From Eublepharis macularius (Eukaryota > Chordata > Lepidosauria > Squamata > Eublepharidae), in assembly GCF_028583425.1 (NCBI RefSeq), contig NC_072796.1:144407464-144471463 (forward strand): DNA of 64,000 nt. The letters run 5' to 3'. The position numbers and the translations under genes are program-made. Positions 1 through 12,000 of the stretch are shown piece by piece (position 1 is the stretch's first letter; each line of letters opens with the position of its first letter). The notes under the pieces were generated by a model, which worked only from the letters and a program-made list of their open reading frames with translations, made no database searches and had not been told where the DNA came from.

Positions 1-3000
1 CCTTCAGCGCCAACCCCTTTGTGGTGGCTAATCGCCAGGGCAAAGCCACCGGGAAGGCGTGCTTGGGCGGCCCTCCCCTTGGCTATGGCCAGGGCGGAGT
101 CCTGAAGACCAGCCTCTACGCCAAGGCAAGCGGCTGCGCCTGCTGCGTGTGGTGGTGCTGCATGCCTGTGATGCGGTGGGCCTGGCGCCGTGGGCCTGAG
201 CGGGCCTGAGGGTGCCCGTGGGGGGGGGGGGGAGGAGGGGAAGCTGGGCTGCCCTGGGGCCGGGTTTCCTTACGCTTGGGCCTTGAGTCTTTTCCTCTGC
301 GTTGCCTGCGTGTGTGCCAGTTGCTGCTGTGCATGCCGTGGGGCGGGCCAGGAACTCTGCAAACCTTTCCGCAGGCATTGCGGAGGACATGCCCCCAACT
401 TCATTTCCTAGGGCTTGAGGGGGGGCGGGGGGGGGGAGCTCACAGGTGGTTGGAAGCCGATTCCTGCGGCTTGGAAAGTGTTCTGTGTCTGCCAGAGGGG
501 AGGGAGAAGCACGGAAGTCTGGGAATCTGTGGATCCCCATTCCTAAGCGACAGGGATCTTCTTCAGCCACTGCTCTGTGGCTTCTGAGATCTTCTGAGCG
601 CACTATCAAGCATACATGTTTGGACTAGAAACTTGCTTTTTAAAAACAAATGGAAGCTGAAGAAGTTCCATGTGAAGTTGAATTCTGTCCCTTCTGTCCT
701 TGCATAGAGTTCCTTGTAGAAATGAGCAGCTTTTCTCTTTTTGAAAAGAAGAGCGCTGGGAACACCAACACAGACTTGCAGGGGAGAATAAGGTGTTTCG
801 AGCCGGGCTTTCCCTGGCCGCTGGCACACACAGGCCCTGCCAGATGGCTTCAAGGGGGCCACCGTGGGGAGGGGGCCGCCAGCTGTGTGGGCTGCTGGGA
901 CTTGGCCAGTATTCAGAGGAGGGGGTAGAGCACCTAAGCCCACTGGTGGCTCGTCTGCTTGGCATGCCAGAAGCCCCAGTCTTAGGCAGGAGCAAAGGTG
1001 GGCAATCTGGGCATCAGGCTGCTTTGTGTGCCAGCACTGCATGTGACCCGTCTGCCCCACTGGGAGCTGCTGTTCTCCAGGGAGTGTGCAAGGGGTTCCC
1101 TCGTCAGAGTGGGTACTGTTCTCCAGGGGGGTTGGTAAGCAGCCTCCTTGCTTTGCTTTTCAGGCCCTGGCGGGGGAGACCGACTCGGGTGCCGCCCGGC
1201 GAGATTCTCCGTACTCTCCTGGAACTCAGCAAGTGAGCCATGCTGTGTTTGGGAGTGGGGCAGTGGCGGGTGGGGGGCAGGTTTGTCTCTGCCTTTCCTG
1301 CTGTGGTCAGTCAGCCTCTCTGTGTGTCTCTGGTTCTCTCTCCGGCACTGCCTCTCCTCAGCCTCCTGCAGCCCCTCGGCCTGCTCACCTGGTGGGCAGA
1401 GAAACCCGCTTTGTAAGTGCCCGGGTGTGCTGTGCCACGCTCCATCTCTGCTTGTAGAGGGCGGGGGGGCTGCTGAGTTCTGTGCTTTGAGGGGGGAACT
1501 CTGTCTCCCCCCCCCCACACACATTGCGCGCTGCTGCTTCTGCATTTCACCCTTTGCCACTGCTGTGAGCTTCTGGATTGGTCTTTTGGACCGCTTTGGG
1601 CTGGAAAGCTGCTAGCTGAAGCACTGTGGGGGCTGAGGGACTTGTGGACTAAGGAGAGGGAGGGAGGGGGGTGGGAATATCCGGGGCTCAGCTCCATGCT
1701 AGATGGCAAGAGCTTGTTCTTTCAGGAGGGGCGGCAGACCCCGCGGGTGAGAGTGGGGCACGTGGCTCAGGCCTGCCCCCCGGGGGCCCTGCTGACTGGA
1801 TGCTCCTTTGACTTGCAGGCTGCCCTCCGCTGCACCCCCACCCATCACGAGAGCCAGTCGGTGAGTCCCTTGCAAGCCACCTGTGGCTGTCTGGTGGGGC
1901 TGGCCTTGAGCCCCCCCCCCCCGGTAGGCCTGGGGACAGCCTCCCAGTCTGGCTGCTCTGCCCTTCGCAGCACCGGCCTCTCTCTTTCTGTTTCCCCCTC
2001 ACTAACTGACAGACTAAGCCAGGGACCATCCAGCCTCTCTCCCGGGCACGGCCAGCCCCAGACTCCTCCAGGGGAAGGGGCAGCCCCAATCCGTTCCAGC
2101 AGCCTGAGCCCTGCTCCAGCACCCACACCTCTGTAAGTGGCCGCACAGGCCTCCCTCTGCCTGCCCCGTGGCTTCCCCGCCCAAGTCTGCCCGAGCAGCA
2201 CGGCATATGGGGGGGGGGGAGGAGCATTCTGAGCAAAATCCCGAGTGTAGGGGCGGGGGGCTGTACTTGCTTGCAGCGGTTGCCCCCCCTCCCCACCCCC
2301 CAGGCAGAGGACAGCTATCTGGAGCTGGCTCCCTCAGTCCCCCCCCCCTTCTCCCTGCCCGGTCGACCTCAGTGCCTTGACAGCACTTTGCCTCTCCCGC
2401 AGCCCCCTGCTCCTCCATCGCCAGAGGAGAGCTCCATCAGCACCAAGCAGGCATACAAGGCCTTTGCGGCTGTTCCAGTTTCGCACCCGCTTCTGGAGCT
2501 GGAGGTGAGCCAAGGATGGCTTTGGGGTGTGGATGTTTGGCAGAAAACCCAAAGATTTCTGCAGGCACCGGGGTTTGTCTCCCTTTCCACCCTGCAGGAG
2601 TTGCAAAGCCAGAAAGTTCCAGAGAAGCCACCCCAGGCCCCGTCAGAGGTGAGTCCTGGTTGGGAGGGTCTTGCCGGCAGGCACCTGGACTGTGCATCCT
2701 GCTGGTGCTGTGGAGGGGGAGGGAGGGGGGCAGATCAAGCAAGGTAGCTGTGCCGCTGCTGCCGCCGCTGCTGTATGTAGGTGCCCTCGCCGGGAGGCTC
2801 GCACAGCCCCGAACAGAGATCCTTCCGTGAACGGCAGAAGTATTTTGAGGTGGAGTTGAAACAGCAGCCTGCAGAGAAGCCCCCCAAGCGGGTGTCCCTG
2901 GTTGGAGAAGAAGACTTGAAGAAAATGAAGGAGGAGGAAGGTGAGGGGGGGTCGGGGGCCTGCTGGGAGGCCAGGACGCTGCCTGCATCCAGAGGCGGGC

Positions 3001-6000
3001 TGTGTGTCCCGTCCCATTCCAGATGGATTGAGGGGCAGCATTGGTGCCCTCCTTTTCCTACGCCAAGGCAGGGCTTTTGCCTGGCAACACTCCAAGGCCT
3101 GCAGGGTTTCTGCCTGCTGAGCTGTGTGTCGTGTCGTCCCCCCCAAGATACCTGACGAGAGTAGTGAAATATTTGTCGTGGGGGGGGGGCGAGGGGAATG
3201 TGTCTGCTTTCCCTTTTCCCACTCGGGCGGCTACCCCCTGCCCCCTCTGGAGCTCCAGGGCTCCGTTTGGCTGGCCAGTCTCGGGGGCTGGCTGCTGGGC
3301 AGAATCCCTGGGATCGCTTTGGAGCCCTGGAGACGGGTGGGACTTTGGGGGCAGCTGCCACACGGGGTGCGTTTTTAGGCAGCCCTTCTTCCAGGGCGCT
3401 CAGGTAGAGGCCGTGATACCTGCCCTTCTATCTTCGCACCAGCACTGTGAGGTAGGTCAGGCTGCAAGTGAGTGGCCGTCCCCCAGTCACCCAGAAAGCA
3501 CCATTGCAGAATTAGGATTTGAACCCGGGTCTCCCTGGAGAGGTGTTATGTGCAAGGCCTGCCAGGATGGGGGGGGGGGGCCTTTGCACCAGAGCACTCC
3601 TGAGGCTGGAGGCAAATGTTCCTCCCTCATTCTGAGGGCGGCGGTTCCTTCGGGGCCAGCTGTATGGCTCTCATGAGCAGGCCAGGGGCTGCCACACGGA
3701 GCCTTTTTGCCAAGAACGGTGGCAGCCCTCTCCCGGGGGGGCTAAGCAGGAGCCCCTCACTTGTGCGGCTGTTCCAGGGAAGGGGGCTTCCCGTTGCCGG
3801 CTGAGTCCTCTTGGGATCTCCCTGCAGCTGAGATTCCTTGAGGGGTGGGGGGTGGGGGGGAAGGCTTGGAGCTGTTGAGAGGTGCTGCAGTTTCCCCAGG
3901 GAGGGGCATCCCCGTGCAGAGAGATCTGGGAGGGAGGGAGGGGCGCGCTGTCTGTCCAGCTTCTTCAGTGCACATCCTCCCGTTTGGATTTCACCACTTG
4001 CTCATCTTGGGTCCAAGAACGTTGCCCCTCCCAGTCTTCTGCTGTGTTCGAAGAAATCTTGTTCATCGTCGTGGTTTCTGTGCCCTCCCACAGGCCAGCT
4101 GCGGATACTCTAAAGCCACTAGAGGCACGAGATGCTCGCCCGGTCTTTTCACGCGCTTTTTCCCACAGGCTCGCCGATAAAAGGGCAGGTGAGCGGTGCC
4201 CCCTCCCCGTCCTCCTTTTGCCACCGCTGAAGGAGGAGGGGGTCTCCCTCTCTCTGCTCCTCGGATCCTCTTCTGAATGTTAACGGTGGCTTCTGGCTCC
4301 GTGGCTTTGAAGGCTCTCTTCAAAAACACGTTCCTACTGTGGGACAAAGGCCCATCCGACGGCCTTTCCTACTCAGGAGAGAATGGCAAAGCTGCTCCTT
4401 ACCCTAAACAGAGTGCTCCCATGCCGGTCCCAGAGTGCAAAGCGAATACAAAGGCCCCCGCGAGGTTCCCGGTTTTGTGGCCTCCCCAACTCTGAGAGTT
4501 CCTTTTGCCAGGCTGAGACTTCAAAACTGCCTCCGAAACTGGCCCGTCAGAGTCTTCCACCCTCCCCTCCAGAATCCATTCCAAGGTATATCCACAGATC
4601 TCTGACATGGTGGAGCGACAAACAGAAGCCACTCGTGGTCACCCTGTTTTTTTTGCGGGGGGGGACCACTCAAGCAAAAAAGTGTCTGGCCTCCCCGGGA
4701 GTCATTACTCCCTATCAGCCTTCTGGAGCTCAGAGCCATAAGGTGTGCCTTAAGGTCCTGCATATGCCCTGCGCAAGGCAAAAATGTGCCGACACACACA
4801 CGGACAATGCCACTGCCGTGCATGACTTAAACAGGCAGGGAGGGGGCCTTCTGCTGGGAGCGCCCCCCCCCCATATGGGAATGGGCTGTCTAACATCAAG
4901 CCTACCTGCCCTGAATTGTTCCATTACCCAGAATTATGAATGGTTCGTTCCTATGAGGTTCCTAGGCCCTATTTTTTCTGCATGGGGCACACCTTCCATA
5001 GACCTCTTAGCCACACAACTCAACAAGAAATGTACACTATACTGCTCAAGAGGAGGGAAAGGGGAATCCTCCCTTGGGGACGCCTTGCAGATTCCTTGGT
5101 CCGGCAACCACCTCTATGCCTTTCCCACTCTGCCTCTTACGACTGTAACTCTCAGCAAAATGATTCCTCGGTCATTCTAATTGCGCCACCCTGGCCAAGG
5201 CAAACCTAGTTTGCCACTCTTTCAAATGGCTCATGGCAGAACCTACCAATTGCTCCTAGTTCCAGGCCTTCTTCAGGACAAGGCGGCCTGGATTCTGTGC
5301 AACTCACAGCCTGGCTCGTCTCACCCCTGGACTGTCATTTTCCTCCCCAGTCAAAAAGATTCTTTTGGCCATTCCTGGCTAAATGGAACAGATTTTCTCT
5401 TTGGGCTTAAATCCTACCACTTGTTTTTATCTTCCGTTTTACATTATTTAGTTCAGCTAGAAGATCAAGGTTTAGCTCACTCTTCCATTAAGGTCCACCG
5501 GGTGGCCATTTCCACCCCTCAAGACACTCTAAATGGGAAATCTTGCTGAACCTCACCAGAACGCAAGTCCTTCCTTAGAGGCCTAGCTGGGTTACCCGCT
5601 GCTGCCTCAAGGTCAGGCCCACGGCGGAGCCCCTCCCTGGGGCTCACATCTGTTCTGCTTAAGCCCTTCAAACCCATAACTGCCTGTTAGCCAAAGCAGC
5701 CCTTCTAGCGGCCACAACATCAGCAAGAAGGGTGAGAAAATGGCACGCCCTCAGATCAGACCCTCTTTTATAAAAATGTTTTTGGCTAAGGTTGTTCTCC
5801 AACCCGGTCTTGCCTTTCTCCTGAAAGTTGGGTCTGCATTCTACCTGAACCAGGACCCCTGTCTTCTTCCCGATGCCTCAAGATGCTTCAGAAAGACGTT
5901 TACGCACACTGGATGTTAAACACACCTTGGGTTTTTATTTAGACAGGACAGCTGCTTCTCAAAGGGACCTTGCCCTTCTTGTCTCGTTTAAAGGGAAGAA

Positions 6001-9000
6001 AATTGTTCAGAAAATCTCTCCTCAAACTCTTTCCAAATGGATAGACTGGTTACAAACAGTGCGGCCATGCCTGCCCGCTGCACATTCAAGCCCACTCCCC
6101 AAGGGCCTAGCCCGTGCCCATCCACCTGCAAGCGAGGTATTCTCTGGCTGATTTGTGTGCAGCCGCCACCTGGTCGACCCCGTCCACATTCCTTAAGCAT
6201 TCTGACGCCGATGCTGACTCCAGGCAAGAAGCAGCAACCAGCAGTGCAGTCTGGAAGAGTCTCGTCAGCTGAAGAGCTTTATACCCTCTTCCAGGGTAAG
6301 TCAGCTCACTGATCTACCATGTGGGGCTGCACAGAAGCCACAACAATGAAAACAAGGTTGCACTTACCTGTAGCTGTTGTTCACTGGGTGGTCTTACGTG
6401 CAGGCGCACACCCTTCCCTCCATCCCCACCATGAGCCTTTTTTCTGCTTCTTCAACGGTGGCCTAGAGGACTGAGGCAGGGAGCCACTTGCCCGTCCTTT
6501 TATAAGCATGCCCGGGCGGGGGAAGCATGAAAAGGTTGGGCAAGCGTGTCATGCCTCTAAGAGCCTTAGAATACCCACAGCTGGCCTGTGCATGCGCAGA
6601 CCCCACTCGATGAACCACAGTTACAGGTAAGTGCAGCCGTGTTCTGCGTGTTCTGCGTGTTCTGCGGTCGGGGTCACGTCAGCTGTCCTGTTCTGGGGGT
6701 AAAGATGGCTCTGAGGACAGGCCGCAGAAGCAGCTGCTCTGTTCTGCTTCCACCATGTTAATTTCTTCTTTGTGCAGCTCGCAAACTCCAGCAGAAGCGA
6801 GCCCAGATGCTGGAAGAGGAGGACGAGGAGGAACCGGAGGAGGCTGACACGGGAGAGCAGCCAGCAGGCTTGGGTGCTCAGTCGAGCATCGTGGTCGAGG
6901 GAGTCGAGTACAGGGTGGAGAAGCTGGACGGCGGAAGGGCTTTCCTGTCCCCAGCGGCTTGGTGAGCTGCATGGCCTCATCCCTCTGCTCCTGCCTTTGG
7001 CGTTAGCAGGCCTGAGTCAGCTTGCTGTTTACGTTGACTTTCCCTTCTCTGCGGTTGCACGGTCCATTGGATGCCCGTGCTTTTTAAATTCTGCAACCTG
7101 CCACAAGTCTCGGCGAGAAAGGCAGGCTGTGATGCCTTCGGTGCTCCTGGAAGCACGCCCTTCTTGCCCAGGCCAATCAGCCCCCTGGACCTTCCGAAGG
7201 CAGCTAGGGCCAGAGCCCTCCTGAGTCCCAGGTGGGGGGCGTTCAAGCTTTCTTCCGCAGCTGCGAAGACGTCTGGGGATAAATGGAAGGTTCCCAGGAT
7301 GCCGATTCAGCTGGCCTTCGCCGTCATTCCTCTGGGAAGCGTGGGGCGATGGCTCACGGCTCTTTCCTCTTTGGCCAGGTGCGCGGAGTCTGACGGGCCC
7401 CCTGACTCTCAGAGGAACTCCCTGGAGGGGGGCTTGAGGCCGGAGCAGCCACCCGCTTCCATGTCTGAGTAAGAGGGGAGGATAGGGCGGGGGGGAGGCC
7501 CAGTGCTCAACCTTGGCGGGGTGTGTGATTCTCTGTGCTGTCCTCTTTGGCCAGGCTGAGCCCCGTTTATCCCAGAGGGGGCGAGTGGAACATGCCGGTG
7601 AGGACAGCCAAAGCAGAGCGGCGGCATCAGGAGCGCCTGCGGATGCAGAGCCCGGAGCTGCTCAGCGCTCAGGAGGCCAGGGAGCTCTCTCCAGCGGAGC
7701 GCCGGGCCCTGGAGGCGGAGAAGAGAGCCATGTGGCGAGCAGCCCGGTAAGGGAGGGGGGGCGTGGGGAGGGGCCTCTGCAGTCCCCCACCCCCAGGATT
7801 CAAGCAACCCCCCCCCCGCCCCACACGCACACACACCACTTCCAGCTGAAAGCAGCCCAGCAAGGGATGCGAGCGCTAGCTCAGAAAGTCCAGCCCGTGC
7901 CACGCCCTTTTGTCTTTGCCTGAGATGGAGCTCTTTTCTCCCTCTTGGGGGAGGCAGGTTCAGGACAGTCAAAAGAACTTCTTTACTTGGTGGTAATTAA
8001 ATTGTGAAATTCGCTACCGACGGCCATAATCAGTAGCATCTTGAAAGGCCAACACATTTTTCCGGGTTATCGGCTTCTGTGAGTCAAAGCGCATTTCATC
8101 AGATACTATGTTGGCCGTACTGATGGCTTTTAAGGCCGGTTAAGCAGGATCCTGGAGGGGGGGCGGCGGCATCGGTGGCTGCTGGCCCTGGTGACTGAAG
8201 AGAACCTCCACCGTCAGCCGTGACCCTCCAGATCTCACTGCAACTTCAGCCTCTCTGCTCTGTTGTTGGCCCTCCGATGTATCCGGTTGACCGCTTGACA
8301 CCAGGCGGTGGTGTACTAGATGGACCTCTGGGCTGCTAAAACCCACCCACCTCACAGGGGGATTGTTGTTGTGGGGATAATAATGACATACTTTGTAAAC
8401 CGCTCTGAGTGGGTGTTGAGTCATCCTGAAGGGCGGTATATAAATCAAATGTTGTTATTATTATGGTTGATGTTTACAAACCTCGTTTGCACATCCGCCC
8501 CATGCAGGCCCGCGGAGATGTTTTGGGCAGGCAGGCCTATTGGGTTCCAGGCTACAGGAGAAGGAGGTGGACTGCTCTGCAGCCCTCAGGGGTCACTGTG
8601 CGGATAAGATCGCTCCCATCTGTTCCAACTCAGACTCCTCTTCTTTAGCAGCAACAGGGGCGGACGGCCCCCGGGTGCCAGTTTGTCCAGTGGAGTGGGA
8701 GACCGTTCAGGTTATACAGCCTGAGGATGCGGACAGGGTTCTTGCAAGTCTGAGGCCTGCCTCCTGCTTACACAACCCTTGCCTTGCCCTCCTGGCTGCT
8801 TCAATCTGCTGGGGGGTGGCCGTGGGTCCAGGAGACCTTAAGGCCCGCCTGAGTTGGAGTGGCTGCCCCTGCCTGGAAGGGAGCAGTGGTGTGTCCACTC
8901 CTAAAAGACCCTCCTCTGGAACCTGAAAGGTTCGGGTTGCCAGTCCCACAGTGGGGGCAGGGGATCCCCCGCTCCCAGCCTCCACCCCCCCACACACACA

Positions 9001-12000
9001 CACACCATCACTCACTTGGCTGATGGGGGGAAAGGCAAGGGAATAGCTGCCGCCGCCCCCCCCCCCCCGGCACGCTTCCAGTGCAGCATGGCCGTGTCAC
9101 TCCCAGAAGCGACATCACCGCGACAGCCCCGGGAGCCTCCTGCACTTAGTGCTGGGCCATTTGGGGCTGGTGCAAAGCACGGGAACTTGTGCGACGGCCT
9201 CACTTTCAGGAGTGAAGTCATCGCACTATGCCAGGAGCGCGTGTGCGAGAGAAGGTGCGTGCCAGGTTCCTCCTGCTGGGAGGTTAAGGGGACCTGGCAA
9301 CCCTGCAGAGGCCGAATAATTACCACCCGTTTGTGAGTGGGGGCTGACTGGATTGGTTTCAGTTTCAGGCCTGGTTGTGGGACTGAAGCAACCATGGTTG
9401 TCCTGGATGGACAAGGGCGGGGCGGGGGGTGACTCAGTTTTCCTGGGCCTCTGGGCAGCTTTGGATACCATCAGTCACGGTATCCCTTGGGGGGGGGGCC
9501 TGCTCTGCAGTGGTTTCGGTCCCACCTCAAAGGCAGGCCTCAGAGGGGTGCGGAGGGACTGCTGCTCCGCCCCTGGGCCTCTGGGGTCCTGCAGGCTTCC
9601 CTCTTGTCCCCCAGGCTTCCCTCTTCCTTACTTCATTTCCGCCCGGCCTTCCTCCGCAACGGGGACCCAAGGCAGCTCTCATCGTTCCCCTTTCCTCCGT
9701 TTTATACTCACGACAACCCAGTGCGGTTGCGAGGCTGTGGCTGGCTCAGGGGGGCACCCGGTGGGCTTCCCTGGCGTTCCAACTCCGGGCTCCCAGGCCC
9801 TAGCCTGGCACGCTGATCACGACATGTCACACAGGCTGCTGTAGAGCAAGAACAATTACGCTGTCTGGACTTCAGTTTGGAACAGATTTCCTTTTAAATG
9901 TAACCTGTGCTTTAAGTTATTGCAGGAATAAATCAACACTTTTTCTCCCGTACATTTTGTTTGAGGTTAAGGTGTGTTTGAACCAGATTGTCTGGTTTAA
10001 GAGGCAAGCTGAAGAATTTGGCACCAGCTTCAGCTTCCAGACCGTCCCTTTGGGTCGCCCCACATAGGGCACATTACGGGAGAGACCGAGGCACGCGGTG
10101 TCATGTGACAGCAGCCAGTTCCTTCCCCGGGCGGGAGGGCAGCACTCGACTCCGCGGTCAGGGCTGGCAGAGGTCACTGGCTTCCAGGTGGAGCCCCTGA
10201 CCCAAGGGGTTGAGTTGAGCAAGGCCACGCCCGTGTCTGCGCAAGAGCTCATGGCTCCCACTCTCCGGGTGAAGATCCTCACGTCCACAGAGGGGACCTG
10301 CACGCCTGTGGCTCTGGGCTGTCTCTTCTTTGGAAGAACAGACACACCTACAAAGCTCTGTGTGCTGGTGGAGAGTGCCATCAAGGCATAGCTGACTGAT
10401 GGCGACCCCTGCTGGGGGTTTCAAGGTGACTTGCCGGGGGCCGGCCTCTGCAGCCCTGGTCTTCCTCCTTGGAGGTCTCCCATCCAATGACTAACCAAGG
10501 TGGACCCTGCTTAGTTTCGGGGATCTGACAAGCTTGGGCTGGCGTGAGCTATCCAGGTCAGGGCATGAAGGCTTCGACTGAACCAGCCCTTTGGTCTGTC
10601 AAGGTCAGGGCACTCTCTCTGCAGACGGGCAGCCGTCCGCTCAGCGGGGTCGCTGGTAGGGGTCTTTCACGTCTACTACCGCCGGATCCCTTTAGAGGGC
10701 AGTGCCAGTTGAAAGCGTTTCCTGGGCCAGTTTCTCCTTCTCTTTCTTGTCTCTTTGTTTCCTTTTAGGGTCCAGTTCTAGTAAATAAAATTAACTTTTT
10801 CCTGACTAAATGTTCACCTGAAGTTCTAATTGCTGCCAGTCACATTCTCAGCAGAAACTCTTACTTGAAAAGCCCCTGAAATACTAGTTTGAATCTGCCT
10901 GCCTTGTCACCGTGGAGAAAATAACTCTTCCGCTGATGGCATCACCTTCTGCCCTGTCGGTCGGGATCGCTGCCTGCTGAGCTGGAGTGTTGGGCAGGGG
11001 GCTGGCGGGCCTGACTTACACTGAGCGGGTGCGGGGCACCCACTCTCTTTTTGCTGAATGGGGGAGGACTGGACCCCTGGCCTCCAGGCGAACTTTCCAG
11101 AAATGCAGAGTTCCTTATGGGTGGAACAGAGGACTGTGGCGTGAGGCTTTTGCAGGCTGTTGGGCTTCCTCCTCAACTGTGAAGCCCACGTAACTCACCT
11201 TCCTGATGCTCCAGAAATGGGGGGCGGGGGGGCAGGAGTGGGGCTGCTGCTGGGCTGGAGGGCTCCAGGGGGAAATTGCTTCAAGTATTTGAAGGGCTTG
11301 TCATATAGAGGATGGAGCAGAGTTCCTTGCTGTTGCCCCTGAGGGTCAGACCAGAAACAACGGGTTGAAATTAAAGCAACAAGAGTTTTTGGCTAAACAT
11401 TAGAACGACCTTCCTGACAGTCCGAGCGGCCCCTCAGTGGAAGAGGCTTCCTCGGGAGGTGGTGGGCTGTCCGTCCCTTGGAGGTATTTAAGAAGAGGCT
11501 AGATGGTCACCTGACTGCTATGATGCTCGGGAGTGGGAGGGCGTGAGGGGACGAGCGGTTCTAGGCTCTCGTGGCCCTTTCGTATACGCCCAGGGTCATG
11601 CCGATCACCACTTGGGGTCAGGGAGGAATTTTCCTCCAGGCTACGTTGGCTGGATATCCTGGAGGTTCGTTGCCTTCCTGTGGGCATAGAGCAGGGCCAC
11701 TGGGAGCGTGTGTGGGCAGGGGGTAACTCTGAATTCCCCGCATTGTGCAGGGGGCTGGACTAGATGGCCCTTGGGGTCTCTTCCATCTCTGTGTTTCTCT
11801 GTCCTCCTCCAGGCTCAGCCCTGGTCTCTGCTCAAGGCACATGCTTGGGGGGAGACCCCCATTCCGTCTTCTGGCCCCTTGAATGTTCTCTCCTCTTCCT
11901 CCTGCTCTGCTTCTCTGGTGGACTGAGCTGGTCTTGGGGGGTCTTTCAGGGGGCCAGCAAGCTCTCTCCCCACCAGAGTTCATTGGGCTGCCCTTTCTGT

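Noticed and set aside
28-609. Long - strand open frame opposite SCRIB
   Set aside because: GC-rich antisense shadow of SCRIB intron and exon DNA, with no domain and low-complexity Pro/Arg composition.
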